A DNA stretch of 64,000 bases from Cinnamomum chago. Lineage: Eukaryota > Streptophyta > Magnoliopsida > Laurales > Lauraceae. Shown piece after piece: positions 43,727 through 56,625 of this stretch. Location: the NCBI GenBank assembly GCA_038049695.1, contig CP142451.1, forward strand, positions 66,717,501 to 66,781,500, written 5' to 3'. The number at the start of each line of letters is the position of its first letter. The stretch's first letter is position 1. The notes under the pieces were generated by a model. That model made no database searches and had not been told where the DNA came from. It was given only the letters and a program-made list of their open reading frames with translations. Position numbers and translations under genes: made by a program.

Positions 43727-45491
43727 TGATGTGAATTTAATTTCAATCTTTTAATACTACAAGTGCACAACTGTCCTTTTGAGAGAGTGGCAAGTACATG
43801 TCGAATCCCACAAGGAGCACTACTAAGTTAAAATTTAAAATATGATTTTTTTAATCAAAGATTAATAAGGAATTGAGATCCAAGAAAAAAAAAACTATAA
43901 ATTTCAGAAACACAAACCAATCAAATATATAAAACAGATCCGAGCATCCAGAATCCACTAAGCAAGATAATTAATCCATCCATGCAATTATTCTACTATT
44001 TGTCTAAAAAAATTAACTCAGATCATAAACAAATCAATGTTTTGGATCCGGACGATTTGTCTTTCGCAAAAATTATTTTTTAATAAAAAGAATAAGGTTA
44101 CAACCCAAGACCTCCTTCACCTCATAAAAGAAGGAAAAATCATAAGCATGACTCATCAAATTAAACATAAACTATCAAAGGATTTCGGCCCTAAGCATAA
44201 TCTATCAAAATAAATATAAATCATCAAACTATTTTCACTAGAAATCAAAATAGAGGTTGCCTAAAGCATGAAGACAGATCTATTATTCTAATAGAGCATA
44301 CATTTAAAAGAGACAAGAAAGTAATAGAAGAATCACATAGATTAGATTAAAGATCTACTTAGCTTCATCTGTGTGCTCCACTCCAGAAATCTAGTCAGCC
44401 ATCGAAAAGAACTCCATAAATAATTTCATTGATAGCATCTCCTTGTACAATGGTCTCTCATAAATCTCTTTTCTAAAAATCCTAATTTCTGGAACAGTGC
44501 TCCAGAATCCCCAAAAATAACTCTTAAATTCTATTAATTAGAGAAAGAAGAGAAAGAGGAGAGAGAATGATTATGGACGTCCAAGGGGAGGGAGTTTTTT
44601 CGTATGTTACCTTTTGGTTCCTTTTATTTATCCGGATATCTTACAGATACATTGAATCTGGACACCTTCTTTGCAGATTTGATTTATCTTCATTAACAAG
44701 GTATATCTCTTATCCTTTTTGAATTTGAATGAGGTGGAAGCTTCTAGAAACCTCTGGGTGTCTTGGCTAATCTTCAAATGGGGTCCCACAAGGAATGTGC
44801 AGTAATTGATTATCAATGGTGTGGATTTCATTTGCAATCCCGTCTAAAAATAAATATGAAAATCTCTGGACCCATAACTTTGTCAATATACCTCTGATTT
44901 GCACATTCTTGGGCTCCACGAGTATCTACTCTGAATAAGCTTTCTAACGGTAGGTAAATTTCATCGATCCGACGGTTAGATTGAAAGTTATGGCCATTTG
45001 AAGATGAGTTATCCTGAGAAAAACGGGATTAACTTTTAAAATTTGATTTGCAATGGATTCTATCTCTGCACAACTTCCATTTTCGAAAGAACAACAAATG
45101 TGGATGATTCAAACTCTTCTTTTTTTGTTCCAATCAGAATGATACTCTTTGAATTATCATTTAATAATTTCAAATTTGCAACCACTATGATCCAGCCATG
45201 TGAGACATTTCATCTATTTGAATAGTGGGCCCTATGAGAAATCTTCTACTGTAGTTAGGATTCTTCAAGTGACATCATGAGTGGACCCCTCCTTTGATTG
45301 ATTTGCATATGGCTTGTATGTGGGGTCCATGTGGTGAATTCTTCAATTTTCTTCTTTTCAATCTTTAATTTAGCAATGTAGGGCCCGTGATAACTATGTG
45401 TGCTTGAAAGTGGGTTCCGTGATAGAGGCCTGCAATTCTCATTTTCTGCACATTCTAATTCACACACATTAACAAAAGCATTGAATCATCA
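43727..45491. mobile_element. LTR-like block of unknown family
   Basis: The ends TGATG ... CATCA are inverted, as in LTRs. The motif TCGAATCCCACAAGGAGCAC near 43,800 resembles a phrase common in plant LTRs. A GGACGTCC palindrome lies at about 44,576. There is no coding domain and the flanks (CTTAC, TTGAT) do not match as a TSD. It could be one LTR of an otherwise absent element. Confidence is low. Confidence 0.3.
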
Positions 45492-47031
45492 TTGATCGCT
45501 CCGAGATCGCCAACCGGCTGACCAAGAAAGTACACTTTCTGTCCGACCGATTAAGAAATCGACAAGACAGATGGTACCGGCCTGTTGTTAGCAATCTATG
45601 TCTGAAGTTGCATGATCATCCGACATAGATCAACATGAAGATCCATCGTCGATCATCACAGGAAGAATTCCAAAAGACGCGGCACGACTCGCAACTCTTC
45701 AAATCCCCGGCGACCACTTAATGTTGTTAATTGACCCAACTAAATGCGGTCATTAACTCATTATTTTGGATGGCCCAATCAGAAGCAAGGAAATGGGAGT
45801 TACAAGTCAAATCCATCATGGCATTAAAACCATGAAACTCCTCTCATCATGGAGATTAAAGGCGATTAAAAGCCCATCATTCTCTATCGGCCAATCAGAT
45901 TCAAGGAAAAAGGAGTTACAAAATCAAGAAATAAAAACTTGTAACTCCTCCCATCGTGAAGCTTTAAAGCCATCAAAGCTCATAAACCCTCCTAAATGGC
46001 TACCAAAAGCCTCTAAATAGGAGAGCATTCCAAGAAGAACGGATAAAAAAAAATTGAAGAAAAATCAGTCAGAAAGATCGTCCAGAATTCCTAGAAGCCC
46101 TGCTATTCTAAAGAAACTCTGCTGTAACAAACACTACAAGGTGATTGAAATCCCTTGGGGAGACACTCCCCCCAAGGCAAAGTCCTCTCTTCTCATATTC
46201 AACACGGCCTAGACATGGCTTTTCAGCCCGTCTCTTCATCTTTTTTATCGGATATAGGACCTTCCTTGGTCCTTATCCCCTAAAAAGCTAAAGTCCAAGC
46301 CAAGCCAAAAGAATCAAGGCATCGTACGTTCTCATCTGAAGGACGATGGCGAAGTCCATACATGACTTGCGACCATCGATCTGAACGTGTCCCCACAATC
46401 TCCTGAGAAGTAAGATCCCTTTTTTTACTTTTCTGTTGTATTTTGTATTTTCTTTAAGTGACAAAAAAAAACTCACAATTCTTGTCTCTCATTTTGATAA
46501 GATTTGTAAATCACCTTTCACGGCAAAATCGCCTTATACGGCAAAATCGCCTCTCACGGCATTAAAAAAGACTTGTCTCTTTTCTTAAATATATGTGCAA
46601 TGAAAAGTTAGAAAAAAGATTGATTTCCTTTCTACTTGTGAAGGTGGATCTCCAGATCATCATTTCTAAATTCCAAGTAGAATAGAAAATCTGGCATACC
46701 CGTACAAAAATATTGATACCTGCCTTTCTCCCCCCTTTTTTTCCCTCCATTCGGCTCTCTCGGTGACCCCGGGGACGGATGGGGGAGGAAAGGAAGGAAA
46801 TCGGGTCCATCAAGTTGGCATATCGGATGGGACTCCATTCATTTGAGAACGCGATGCTTGAATTCTTAGGCTCCTTTCTAGTTGGTGGCCTATGTTGGAT
46901 CTTTCATCCAAAAAAAATAAAATGAGATGGGATTTTTGGAAAATTTCTACCTTTGAACTTATTTCCATTCTTTCTCATTTCAAAAAAAAAAAAAAAAAGA
47001 AATTTGATTTCTCTTTTTTTTTAATTCAATT

Positions 47032-47720
47032 TTGAGAAACTTTGATCCTCTCCTCTTAGAACTTGATAGCTCACAGAAATCTTCGCAGCTATTGTTCTTA
47101 TCGGGGAATGAGCCATCTTTTCTCTTTGATGAGTCTGATAGGTATTTCCAAAAAAGAAAAAAAAAACTCTTAAAAAAAAAAACCTCCTTAAAAAAAAATT
47201 TTCTTTTTTTTTTAATCAAATTTGAGAAAGTTTGGTCCCTTCTTTTTGGATTTAGCGCTCGCAGAAATGTTTGAGCCCTTATTCGGATTGGGACACCGTT
47301 CGTTCTCTTTGATGAATCCAAAACACAAAAAAAATCAAAAACATTTTCAAAACCCACTAAAGTTGTACCAATTGCGTTCTTTGACCAAAGTGGATCTAAG
47401 GAAAGCCTTGTCCAGAGTGTGGAGGCAGCTAGACTGTTCGAGGCAAGAGTCCTCCAAACGGGTTCATTAAGTAATCATATACTTACCTGGGGGCTGATCT
47501 ATCTACTAAGGCTTCTTAAGACCGAATTGAAAACCTTTGTGCTTCTTTAAAAAAAAACAAAACAAAAAATTTTCAAAAACAAAATCGTCATCTTTGGGTT
47601 TGATCTGAGAAATCTTGGTTCCTTCCCTTTCGGATAAAAGCTCGCGGAAATCGCTTGTAGCTTGCGTTCGGATTGGAATACCATTTGCTCTCTTTTATGA
47701 ATTCGATTTTGACCTTTCAA
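47032..47720 (+). repeat. Diverged repeats of about 190 bp in the leader
   Basis: Three copies share TTTGAGAAA-TTTGGTCC, then GCTCGCAGAAATC, then TTCGGATTGG-ATACC and CTCTTTGATGAATCC. They start near 47,032, 47,221 and 47,605, that is one and about two steps of 190 bp. They are separated by A- and T-rich runs. Lysine- and phenylalanine-rich open frames here follow from those runs. Confidence 0.6.
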
Positions 47721-48377
47721 AAATCCCATGTCGTGTCAATTCCAAGGATGCGATTTGCAACATTTGTGCCTAGCGGTGCTAGTACCCCCTTCCGGGTCTA
47801 CTGCATTCGTGACCGACACATTTGTATCTCTAACCTTATATCATCTTACCTCGAGTGAGCCTCGCTTCTCGGTAATTTGAATTAAGGTCTACAATTGCTT
47901 CTAGCAGTCACTGGAATGCTCGCTCTGAGCCTCCTGTAATTGCGTTCAGAACAATTGTATTCTCTATGGCGTTTTGCATTCTTCACCTCGCTTGGACTAG
48001 GCCATGTTCCCTTGAGCAATTTGAAAAGACAAAACCATAGTTATTTCCCTTTTATGATCACTATATTCTTGTGATTACTAATGGACGTGGTCTTGTTTCA
48101 AAAGTTTTCCAAAACTAACAATGGCAGCTTCATTAACCATCACTTTCGATGAGAACAAGTACCAGCTCATGCTCCAGGAGAAGCAGAACAAGCGCACTCA
48201 TAAGCGCCCTGCTAGCTGCCAACGCGTCACCTCCCTCGACAAATCTCAGAACACCGGATCGACCCCTACTCCCCGGACTATCATCTTCAGGTCGCTGGGA
48301 CTGTTGCCACTTCCCGTAGAGGAAACCGCACCTGCTAAGAAGCAAAAGATCGCCCCGCAACGTGTCACTGCCATGAC

Positions 48378-51300
48378 TGTGAGAACCCGACCCCTAATCT
48401 CTTGGATTAGTGTTGTTTTATTTGTGGATTAGTTTCTTTTAGTGGGATTAGTATTTTTTGGGTTGAGTTTGTGAGCTAGAATGGTTTTTCTTCTAGTTTT
48501 GGGCTTTTGAGTGCTTTGGTAGCTTGTGGGGGCCTTTGGAGGTTCCCTTTTCGGCTTTGCATTTACTTGTGAGATTTTCCCGATTTGTTTTGTATTGTGT
48601 TTTTGGCCCGTTGCATTCATCTTGAGGAATCCTACAACTTTCATGTTGATCCCGTATCCATTTGAGAACCCGAAACCCGATTTCTTGGCCTTGAGGGCAA
48701 AACAGTCATTGCACACCAAATCTGTACCCAAAACTTGATATTCCCGAAACCCACGAAACATATACTTTTTGGAAACTAGATATTTCGACGATCATTTCTT
48801 CCTTCTTCGTCGAATCCATCCGAGGTCTCGAATTAGATGATTTCAGCCAAACTAGTCCCTTAAGTTGTGGGACCCAACCTCCTTTGTTAACATAAGAGAA
48901 CCCACCCCCTTCATTGCATCCCATTCTCCATTTTTCCAGCACAGCCAGCTGAACCTAGGGTTCCTTGTGTTTCTCTTCTTCTTCTTGCTTCCCCTTCTCC
49001 AATCCTCACCAATCTTGCACCAAACTTGAAAGGGAGATCATCAACCTCTTCCTCACCTAGCAAGCTTCACTTTGATACTTTTTTAGAAGAATCCATCAAC
49101 TTTGAGACTCCCTTTGAGATATCTCTCTTCATTTGAAGGTCATCTAAGTAAGTGTTCTTCTTCATCTTCTAGATTTGTATTCCTATAGCCTTAGAGTAGC
49201 TCCACCTTTATTATTGAAAGGTTTCATTGTCATTTCATTGTTTGACCCATTTTAGGGTTTGTTTTGGGGGTTTTTTTATTGTAGCTTGGCTTTGAGCAAT
49301 AGAAGTGAATAGAGGCTTGATTTCAGCTAGCTTGGACTTGAGGCAAGTGGATGTTTCGATTTTTATAAGCTTTCAATGATTTTGGAAATTTCCACTCATG
49401 CCTATTTATTACATTAGTTTGAAATAAATGCCCATGATAGAGCTTTGGTAGTGCATTTATGGTAGTGCATTTATGTCTTTTAAAATGTATTGGTGAATGT
49501 CATTTAATTTCTTCTTGCTCATATCAAATGTACCCTATTGTGAAATGGTTTCCTTCTTTCTTTAATTTCATTGGATTTGATGTTGATGGATGAGGTGATG
49601 GAATGAACCCATATTGGAGTTGTGGAGAAGTGTAGATGGATGCATTGGAGGAGCTCTTAGCTCAATTTTATTGTAGGGACTCAGTAGAAGTGGGGAGAAT
49701 GGTTTTAAGGAGGAGAAATGGCTAAAAATCTGATTACAGTGGGTGTTCCCGCACCTGGTGGTCAGCCTGCGGTCACCTGGCGGCTAGCCGCCTGGTGACG
49801 GGCGGCTAACCGCCAGCTAGCCGAAATGTCACGGTGGCTTTTCCAGAGAGCACACTTCTCCTCCTCAAAACTCAGTCAGCACCACGGTTGGCTAGCGGCT
49901 AACCGCCGAACACGTCGGCGGCTACCCGCCAGCTAACCGCACTTGGCGGTCAGCTTTCCAGTAAGCTGCATTTCTGCAGTCCAACCGCAGTCAGCTGGGC
50001 GGTCAGCCAGCGGCTAGCCGCCTGCCCCAGCGGCGGCTAACCGCCAGGTAACCGAAATTCCCCAGATTTCAAAAAAAAAGCCCCAGCGGCGGTTCGTTCG
50101 AGCGTTGAGCTTTGTCGATCAAAGGAGATTCCCTAGGCATTGTATTAGGACATCCGAGAAAGAAACCATATCACAAGGATTTCATTCATAGTTTTGAAAG
50201 GATCGAAGTGTATAAGGAGCCCGGAATGTCCCTAAACTCAAAGAGTACCAAATTGTTATGTGATCGACGTACGGGGTCCCTATCCATTTCAAATAGATAT
50301 TTTCCCAAAATGTCAATTGCTTACAGTACTTTACTGATCCCGAGATTTGCACTACTTGTCTTGTTTTCCCGAAAGCATTGTTATACACTTGAAATTGTTA
50401 CTTGACCCGAAGTGCATTGCACCATTTGATATGATAGTGTGCCCTTGAGCACCCCCGTCTTGCCCGCTTGATTACTTACTTATCCTTGATTTGCTTGCAT
50501 ATGTCTCGATTGTATTTGACCTATGAGTCGGCACCACTAAGCTTGGGTAACCCTGTTGGTCTGATCCACCGACTTGGAGATCCCCCTCTTGTCCCGCCAG
50601 CTGCAGTTTGGATCCCGCCACCCGATTATTACCGTGGTCTTGTCCCGATACCGCAGATTGCTACTGTGGTCCCCGATGCCCGGCTCGCTACCGTGGTCAT
50701 GTATAGTATATGTATATGTATTTATATGAGATCCCCTGTTTCTCCTCACCTCGAGTGACTGAGATCAGGGCCTAGTTATTGCTCTATCACCTTGGTGATA
50801 GAGGACTTAGCTTCGTGTGGTTGCCATCTTGCCAGTTCCCGATTCCTTGGATACCCGACATGTTTTATATTGTTTACTTGCTTTCCGATAAATGATTCGT
50901 TTCCTTTATGAAAGTTGTTATTTAAACAAGTGCTCATATTCTCCAATGTAAATTCAGTTATTATTATATTGTTTTCTGTTCTTTCTACACGCACATGTTT
51001 TAAATGAATGCCGGTTGGGTGGATGCCCATGCTTTTACATATGTTTCAAACAATCCATGATTTTGCTAGATTTACATGATTACACATGTTTTAAAGGAAT
51101 ACCCGAATTGTTAAATATCCGTGCTTTGTTTTAAATGACATTTGGTTTGTCAGATCCCTAGGTTTACCCACGTTTTAAATGAATACCCGAATTGTGAAAT
51201 ATCCATGCTTTGAAATATGTTTTAAATGACACGTGTTTTGTCAGATTCCTATGTTTATACCTGTTTTAAATGATTACCCGAGTTATTTAATATCCATGCC

Positions 51301-52267
51301 TTGAAATATGTTTAAATGAACACTAGTTTTGACAGATTTCTTTGGTTACACCGGTTTTAAATGAACACCCAGTTTGTTAAATATCCGTATTTTCACATAT
51401 GTTTCAAATGGACATTGGTTTTGCCAGACTGCTATGCATACCTGGTTTGTTGTATACTTATGTTTTTACCTAAGTCTCAAATGAACGTTTGTTTTGTCAA
51501 ACCACTATATTTATACATGTTTTAGACGAACACCCGATTGTCAAATATCTATGATTACAGATGATGTAAATGAACACATGTTTTATTAGATATTCATGTT
51601 TTACCCATGCTTGAAACGAATACATGTTTTGCCCGAGATCCACGATTTTGCACCCGTTTAATTATATGCAGCATTTGATCGAATAGCATGATTTATCATA
51701 TGTTTTATTCTTCAGTATATTTATGATCTTTTCATCCACCTGCCAGACCGTCGTGTCTGACCCATTACTTTTGGTACTCAGGTTCAGATTTCTTCGTCCC
51801 GAGATGAGTGCTTGGGTTGGCTGTAGAGCCATGTTTTGCAGGTTGTTTTGTCGGCTATGTCATGTAGACATTGAGCTTGACATCGGAGCTACGTCACATT
51901 TGGGTAGTGGTTAATAGCTTATTGTTGTATGGCTTTTATTAGCCTTTTTCTTGGGGTTCTTAATTAATGTACATTGATAATTGTAACTTGAACATATATG
52001 GGAATGTAATATCCTGTTACTGTCAGTTCTGTAATTTATGGTGATGGTTACTCCAGTCTGATATGATTCTTGATATAATAGCTATGTGCTAAAGGCTGAG
52101 TGTGACGCGGAATCCGATGGCCATGGACTTCAGGTCGCAACGCCACAAATGCTTCCGCAAAATATTCAGAATGTGTTGTCTTCACACACGCGGATCCTGG
52201 GAGAAGTAAAATACATTTATGCTTAATCCCATTCCCGCCCCCGAGGTTCCGGTTCGGGGGCGTGACA
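48378..52267 (+). mobile_element. Tekay-like solo LTR, copy B (3.89 kb)
   Basis: TGTGAGAACCCGACCCC ... GGGGGCGTGACA with TSD ATGAC (48373-48377 and 52268-52272). It aligns with copies A and C at both ends, including GTGTATAAGGAGCCCGGAATG near 50,209 and GACATCGGAGCTACGTCACA near 51,880. The central palindrome cluster has a different word. No coding domain is present. It inserted in the gag of the Ogre-type element. Confidence 0.86.
49779..50085. repeat. GCTAGC palindrome cluster, Tekay copy B
   Basis: GGCGGCTAGCCGCC (49779-49792) and GCGGCTAGCCGC (50010-50021) are perfect palindromes. Between and after them are many imperfect forms (GGCGGCTAACCGCC, CAGCTAGCCG, GGCGGTTAG-like). It occupies the place of the GATCGATC cluster of copies A and C, in a longer array of about 300 bp. 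Confidence 0.8.
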
Positions 52268-53408
52268 ATGACACCAAGGGCGAACACGAAGAATCCTGAA
52301 GCCCATGGCAACCCCACTAAGCCTCAACTCGCAGAGAACCAGGTCTACCCTAAGACTTGGTCCCCAAGACCTTCACCAAAACAAAGGAGGTCCGAGCATC
52401 TGTAAAGCCATCATACCTGGCACCTCTAAAAGAAAATCGGTTCTATCCTCTCACATACATGAAGGAGGAGAAACCAGCCTCTTGCCTGACAAAGAAGTCA
52501 ACCCATCATGAGTCGGCTTATTTCTACAAGCCAAAAATCAAATCATACATCACCAGGCCTCTGCGAGAACCTGCCAAGGCCTGCACTCCTGCAGTTCGAC
52601 CCTTTATCTCAACAGGGGCTGAACTCGCAAAATTCAAAGCTTCATTATGACGGTCGAAGGACCGAGTCCAAATCATGTCTATGCCCAGCTTCAAAGAAGA
52701 CAGGCTCGGCTGTTGCGCTTGAGGGAGTACATCCTTCATTGCTAAAGCCCAGCCAGAGCTGACAGAAGCTCAAATTGCACGTCGTATACGTCACCACATG
52801 TCGTATTGACAAAAGAGATTAGAGAAGCAAAGGAACAAGCATCCTATCCTCCAAGTCCCCCAAAAATGGGTCGAAAAAGAAAGACCTGATCAAGTTGCTG
52901 CTGTCCATATGGTTGGCAAAACCAGAAGACGTCAGAAGTCGGCAACTAAACTTCATGTTCGACGACCAGTGACTCGTAGCGTCTCCTGGACACGAAGACA
53001 TCTGGAAAAATCTTCTACTCCTTCAAGCCAAGGACAACGAAGTAATCATTCCTCGAGCTCTTCAAGAATGAGCCCCAGCTCAGTCGCTAGGACGATCTCC
53101 TCGTTCGAATCATGGGGGATGAACGTCTTAGCTACAAATTCTGAGCCACCTCGTAATCCACCACCTGATGAAACGACCGCACGCATCCAACAATTGGAGC
53201 AAGGTTAGCAGAGGATTGAGGCTCTGATGGAAAATCTTCTTCTCGCTTTTCAGCGTCAAGAAAACAACCAACCTCCTCCAGATAACGAGGAAAATGCAGA
53301 AAACAATGAGTCACGTGCCCTTACCAAAAAGGACATTGACAATATCCTCGCCAAAGCAAGAAAAGAGGACACACTAAAGGAGCATGGGATCAAGCCACCA
53401 TATCCCTT

Positions 53409-53515
53409 CACTACTAGAAAATGAACTTTTGGCGCACCAAAACGCGGGCGACCGCTTCTGGCGGTCGCAAATACTCACATTAGCGAGCGCCAGAAGCTCA
53501 TTAGCGACCGCTTGA
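53409..53515. repeat. CACTA terminus and subterminal repeats
   Basis: CACTACTAGAAAATGAAC is followed by a hairpin: GCGACCGC (53448-53455) pairs with GCGGTCGC (53461-53468) around TTCTG. Further TTAGCGA-CGC words follow to 53,515. Such subterminal repeats are the usual binding sites of TnpA-like proteins. Confidence 0.8.
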
Positions 53516-53529
53516 AGTCGTTGACTTAC

Positions 53530-53982
53530 CCCCCCACCCGAAACCCACTTTCCTTTTCCCTTCCCTCCGTTTTTTTCCCCTGCTCCCGCGCGCGCCTCTC
53601 CCTAGCTATCTCTTGCGCCATCTCTCCCTCCCTCTTCCTCTCTCCCTCTTCCTCTCTCCCTCCCTCTTCCTCTCTGTCGCTGAAATCTCTCTCCCTCCCT
53701 CTTCCTCTCTGTCGCTGAAATCGCTCCATGCTTCCACGCTCTGCCCTCCCGCCGCACGAGCCACGCCACCGTCGGTGAATCCCTTGCGCCGGAGCCCCCA
53801 CTGGTTCTCTCCCTCTCCCTCTCCCTCTCTCTTTCTCTATTTCTCTCTCTCCCTCCCCCTCCCTCCGTTTTCGCGGCCGCTCTGCACTGTCCCCTCCCGC
53901 CCCTGTGTTCGTCGGATTCCAGACCGGATTCGCGTGAATCTGTGCAGGTGCTCTGTCGTCATCGATCCTCTTCTTGAAGCAG
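53530..53982 (+). other. CT-rich leader exon of the CACTA gene (putative)
   Basis: Strong CT bias (repeated CTCCCTCCCTCTTCCTCT) with a GC-rich end, like a plant 5' untranslated exon. It ends at a plausible splice donor, AAGCAG|GTATAG (53982/53983). The open frames here on both strands come from low-complexity sequence and are not called as genes. It could be the element's own leader or a captured host promoter region. Confidence 0.4.
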
Positions 53983-55476
53983 GTATAGACACTGTTTCTC
54001 CCTTCCAGTTTTCAATGCATTCTTATTTTCCCAGAAAGTTCTTGACTTTATGCAGTTTTCCTTGTAATCCTTCCATCTTATGGCTTCTCTTTTCTTGCAT
54101 TCTCATCTCGAAACATGGATTGAATGTGCGTGTTTTGTATTTATATGGTGTTGGTTTCTTGCTAGAAGCTGTGATTTTTATTTTTATGTTTTTTCTGTTG
54201 TTGTTTTGTTTTGGTTTGTGGGTTTGTTGTTGGATTCTTGGTTGTGGATTTTGATGAGATGAGTGTTTGGTGAGGAGGGAATGGGAGGGTGTAATGGGTG
54301 TCAGTGAGAGAGTTTGAGGATTAGGGTTTGTGGAGAAATGGGGTGTTTGGACTTTGGATGTGGCTAGAATTTTGAAAACACAATCTAGAATTTTCATCAA
54401 AAATAGAATTGACATCATATGAAGCACTCTGCGGATGGGGTTAAAATTTGTAATTTTTTTTTTTTGAATTTTCTATTTGTTGAGTTAGAGTAGAACTCTT
54501 TTACCAAAAACCTGCATTGAAATTATAAGGATTTATTATAAATATTGATTTATTAGTAAAACTCTTTTGGATATCAAATAAGAAAGAGATAATCCTCAAA
54601 CCTTTCTTATTCCCATTTGGACTCTTTTTTTATTTTTTGAAGTTGATTTCCAGTTGGACATCATAAAACCAAGTGGATTTCTGTTCTTCATGTCAAGTAA
54701 TTGTCATCTGTTGAAATCAGGGGTCACAAAATTGCTTACTTTTTTTTAGCATTGAGGTCTTTCTCTATGATGGCATTGGTCAAACAATGACTCAACACAT
54801 CATCTATCATCGTCCAATCTTTTTCAATAGTGGCTCAACTCCTCAACTAACTAGTGATTAAATAAGAATTGCAACTAAGGTTTAAAATGATTTGCAGAAA
54901 CTCAAATCAAGAATCTTTGATTTAATGAAACTGATTGGAGGGTTAGGAGTGCCATGTGCTATTGGTGGATGATAATTGTTTATGATTTGAGTGCATTAGG
55001 GGAAGAAAAGGTCACACTCCTTGGTCAATGAGTGAGCAACCTCTTTAGATGCATTCACATGATCCATTCAATAATATCCCAACAGTGAAAGAGTCTTTTT
55101 CAACTTTCTGCGTTTTTGGCTGGCGGAAAGATGAGATGATGAGAACAAAAGAGTCATTCCTCTCTTTTTCTCGGTTTTGATTGAAGGAAAGCTTCTGAGT
55201 GTCTTCTGTTGTTTTAAACCATGTGGGTTTCTTTCTTCTATACGAATGAAGGCACTTTTTTCATAAGCCAGTTCATATAAGATTTTACAATTGGTAGCAA
55301 GCGAGGTTGTGATTTATGCATTCAAAATTCTTTTAATTTTAATTATATAAAAATCTAACCATAATTTAATATTTATGTTCTTTCTTTCTTGATGGGCGTG
55401 TGGATGCATACAGTAACCCTTTGAAGCTCTCCTTTTGATATTAATCTGTTTTTGTGATGGAGATCGTAAAGTGGGA

Positions 55477-55580
55477 ATGATTCCATCGTTTTTTTCATAT
55501 TATTTAAACTTATGCTGTGTTTTAAATAATTATGATTCTATCGTTTTTTCATATTATTTTAACTTATGCTGTGTTTTAAG
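55477..55580. repeat. 55-bp tandem duplication
   Basis: ATGATTCyATCGTTTTTTC ... TTATGCTGTGTTTTAA occurs twice, 55 bp apart, with a few differences, inside the presumed CACTA intron. Confidence 0.8.
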
Positions 55581-56582
55581 TTATTATTGCCCATAGCACT
55601 TGTGCTTAAGCTTCAAAACCCCCAATTATGTTGGACTTCGTTATTTGAATTCTATCTGCAAAGTGCAAACAAACAGGTTTTTCCAAAGGAAAGGAAAGCT
55701 AACCAAGTGGAAAACCTATCACCACTCAGTAGCCTCTTGTGGAAAAAGGAATTATTGTGGTAGTAAGACTACAACGGGATATTCTTACTTGTGACCCATC
55801 TTTATCCATCCCAAAGAAAGAAGGAAGAAGAAGAAAAAAAAAAAAGAAAAGAAGAGAGATTGGATTTGGGCTGTAGCCCAACCCCTGATGTTCCCAAATA
55901 CTATGATGATGGGTGCAGTTGTTACTTCTTGTATATATTTATTTGTTGTATGCTAAAAACATGGACGTGAACAAGACCCAACTAATTATACTTGGATCAG
56001 GGGCCTGGCTGGAATAATCAATGTCTAAAAACTGTACTACTTCAACCTGGTTGAAGTGGAATCACTATCGCCTTTGTTTGCATGGAATTGGATTTTAGGA
56101 ATTCAAAGCAAAAAGGGTTTCTTTTTTTTTTTTTTTTTTGTGGGAGTTGATTTACTAGGGTCATATACCTTGGTATTTATCGTCAATGAAAGTGGAGATT
56201 ATTGGATGGCCATTATGGATCTTCACCTTTGTGTGAACAATTCATAGGAGTTCAAATCAATGCAAACAAATGGGCTCTATGTTAAAACTATCATTGTTAA
56301 TTAAATTGTGTTTACTGTGCATTTCAACTGTTGAGTAGTTCACACTCACCAGTCTTTTAGAATAGTTCCAATGAGTGTTTTTTTTTAAGGACATTCAAAA
56401 CGAGAATTTAAAATGTTAAATTGTTATTAGTTTCTTTAATAACATAATTTTAAAACTTTTGTTTGAAAGCCAATCAATATTATTAAAACCTATTATTTCT
56501 TTACTTTTTAATTTTATTTCAACCAGGATTACTACAAACCCACCTTGGAGTTGGTGAGTGCCATAACTCTTTCACTGTTGGG

Positions 56583-56586
<4 letters not shown>

Positions 56587-56623
<37 letters not shown>
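56587..56623. repeat. (TA)n microsatellite
   Basis: An uninterrupted TA run of about 18 units. Confidence 0.95.

Positions 56624-56625
<2 letters not shown>

Larger units (their letters stand above)
45492..53408 (+). mobile_element. Ogre/Tat-type Ty3 element, 5' part, interrupted
   Basis: A promoter-like region with CTCTAAATAGGAGAGC near 46,013 suggests a 5' LTR. It is followed by a long noncoding leader with diverged tandem repeats (47,032-47,720) and a gag-like coding segment split by the Tekay-like LTR B. A CACTA transposon then cuts the element at 53409. Long leaders and a gag starting kilobases downstream are typical of Ogre-type elements. LTR edges and the primer site were not identified, so the left boundary is provisional. 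Confidence 0.5.
48121..53408 (+). pseudogene. gag: Ogre-type gag N-terminal region, split by copy B
   Basis: Two coding-like stretches flank the nested LTR: 48121-48377 (starting MAASLTITFDENKYQ) and 52268-53408. The latter includes a serine- and arginine-rich stretch (52,909-53,208) and a segment ending LTKKDIDNILAKARKED ... HGIKPPYPF. A short acidic linker ending in PPYP is typical just before the capsid domain of Ogre/Tat gag. The capsid itself would lie beyond the CACTA insertion. The region is broken at several places and is a fossil. Confidence 0.5.

Noticed and set aside
43727-45491. Complete LTR retrotransposon
   Set aside because: TG...CA-like ends are present but the flanks do not duplicate and no primer site or coding region is attached, so only a low-confidence LTR-like block is reported.
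46980-47357. 125-codon minus-strand frame rich in lysine and phenylalanine
   Set aside because: Generated by A and T runs between the leader repeats.
53526-54254. Arginine/glutamate-rich (minus) and serine/leucine-rich (plus) open frames
   Set aside because: They are produced by CT-repeat DNA. A leader exon is a simpler reading.
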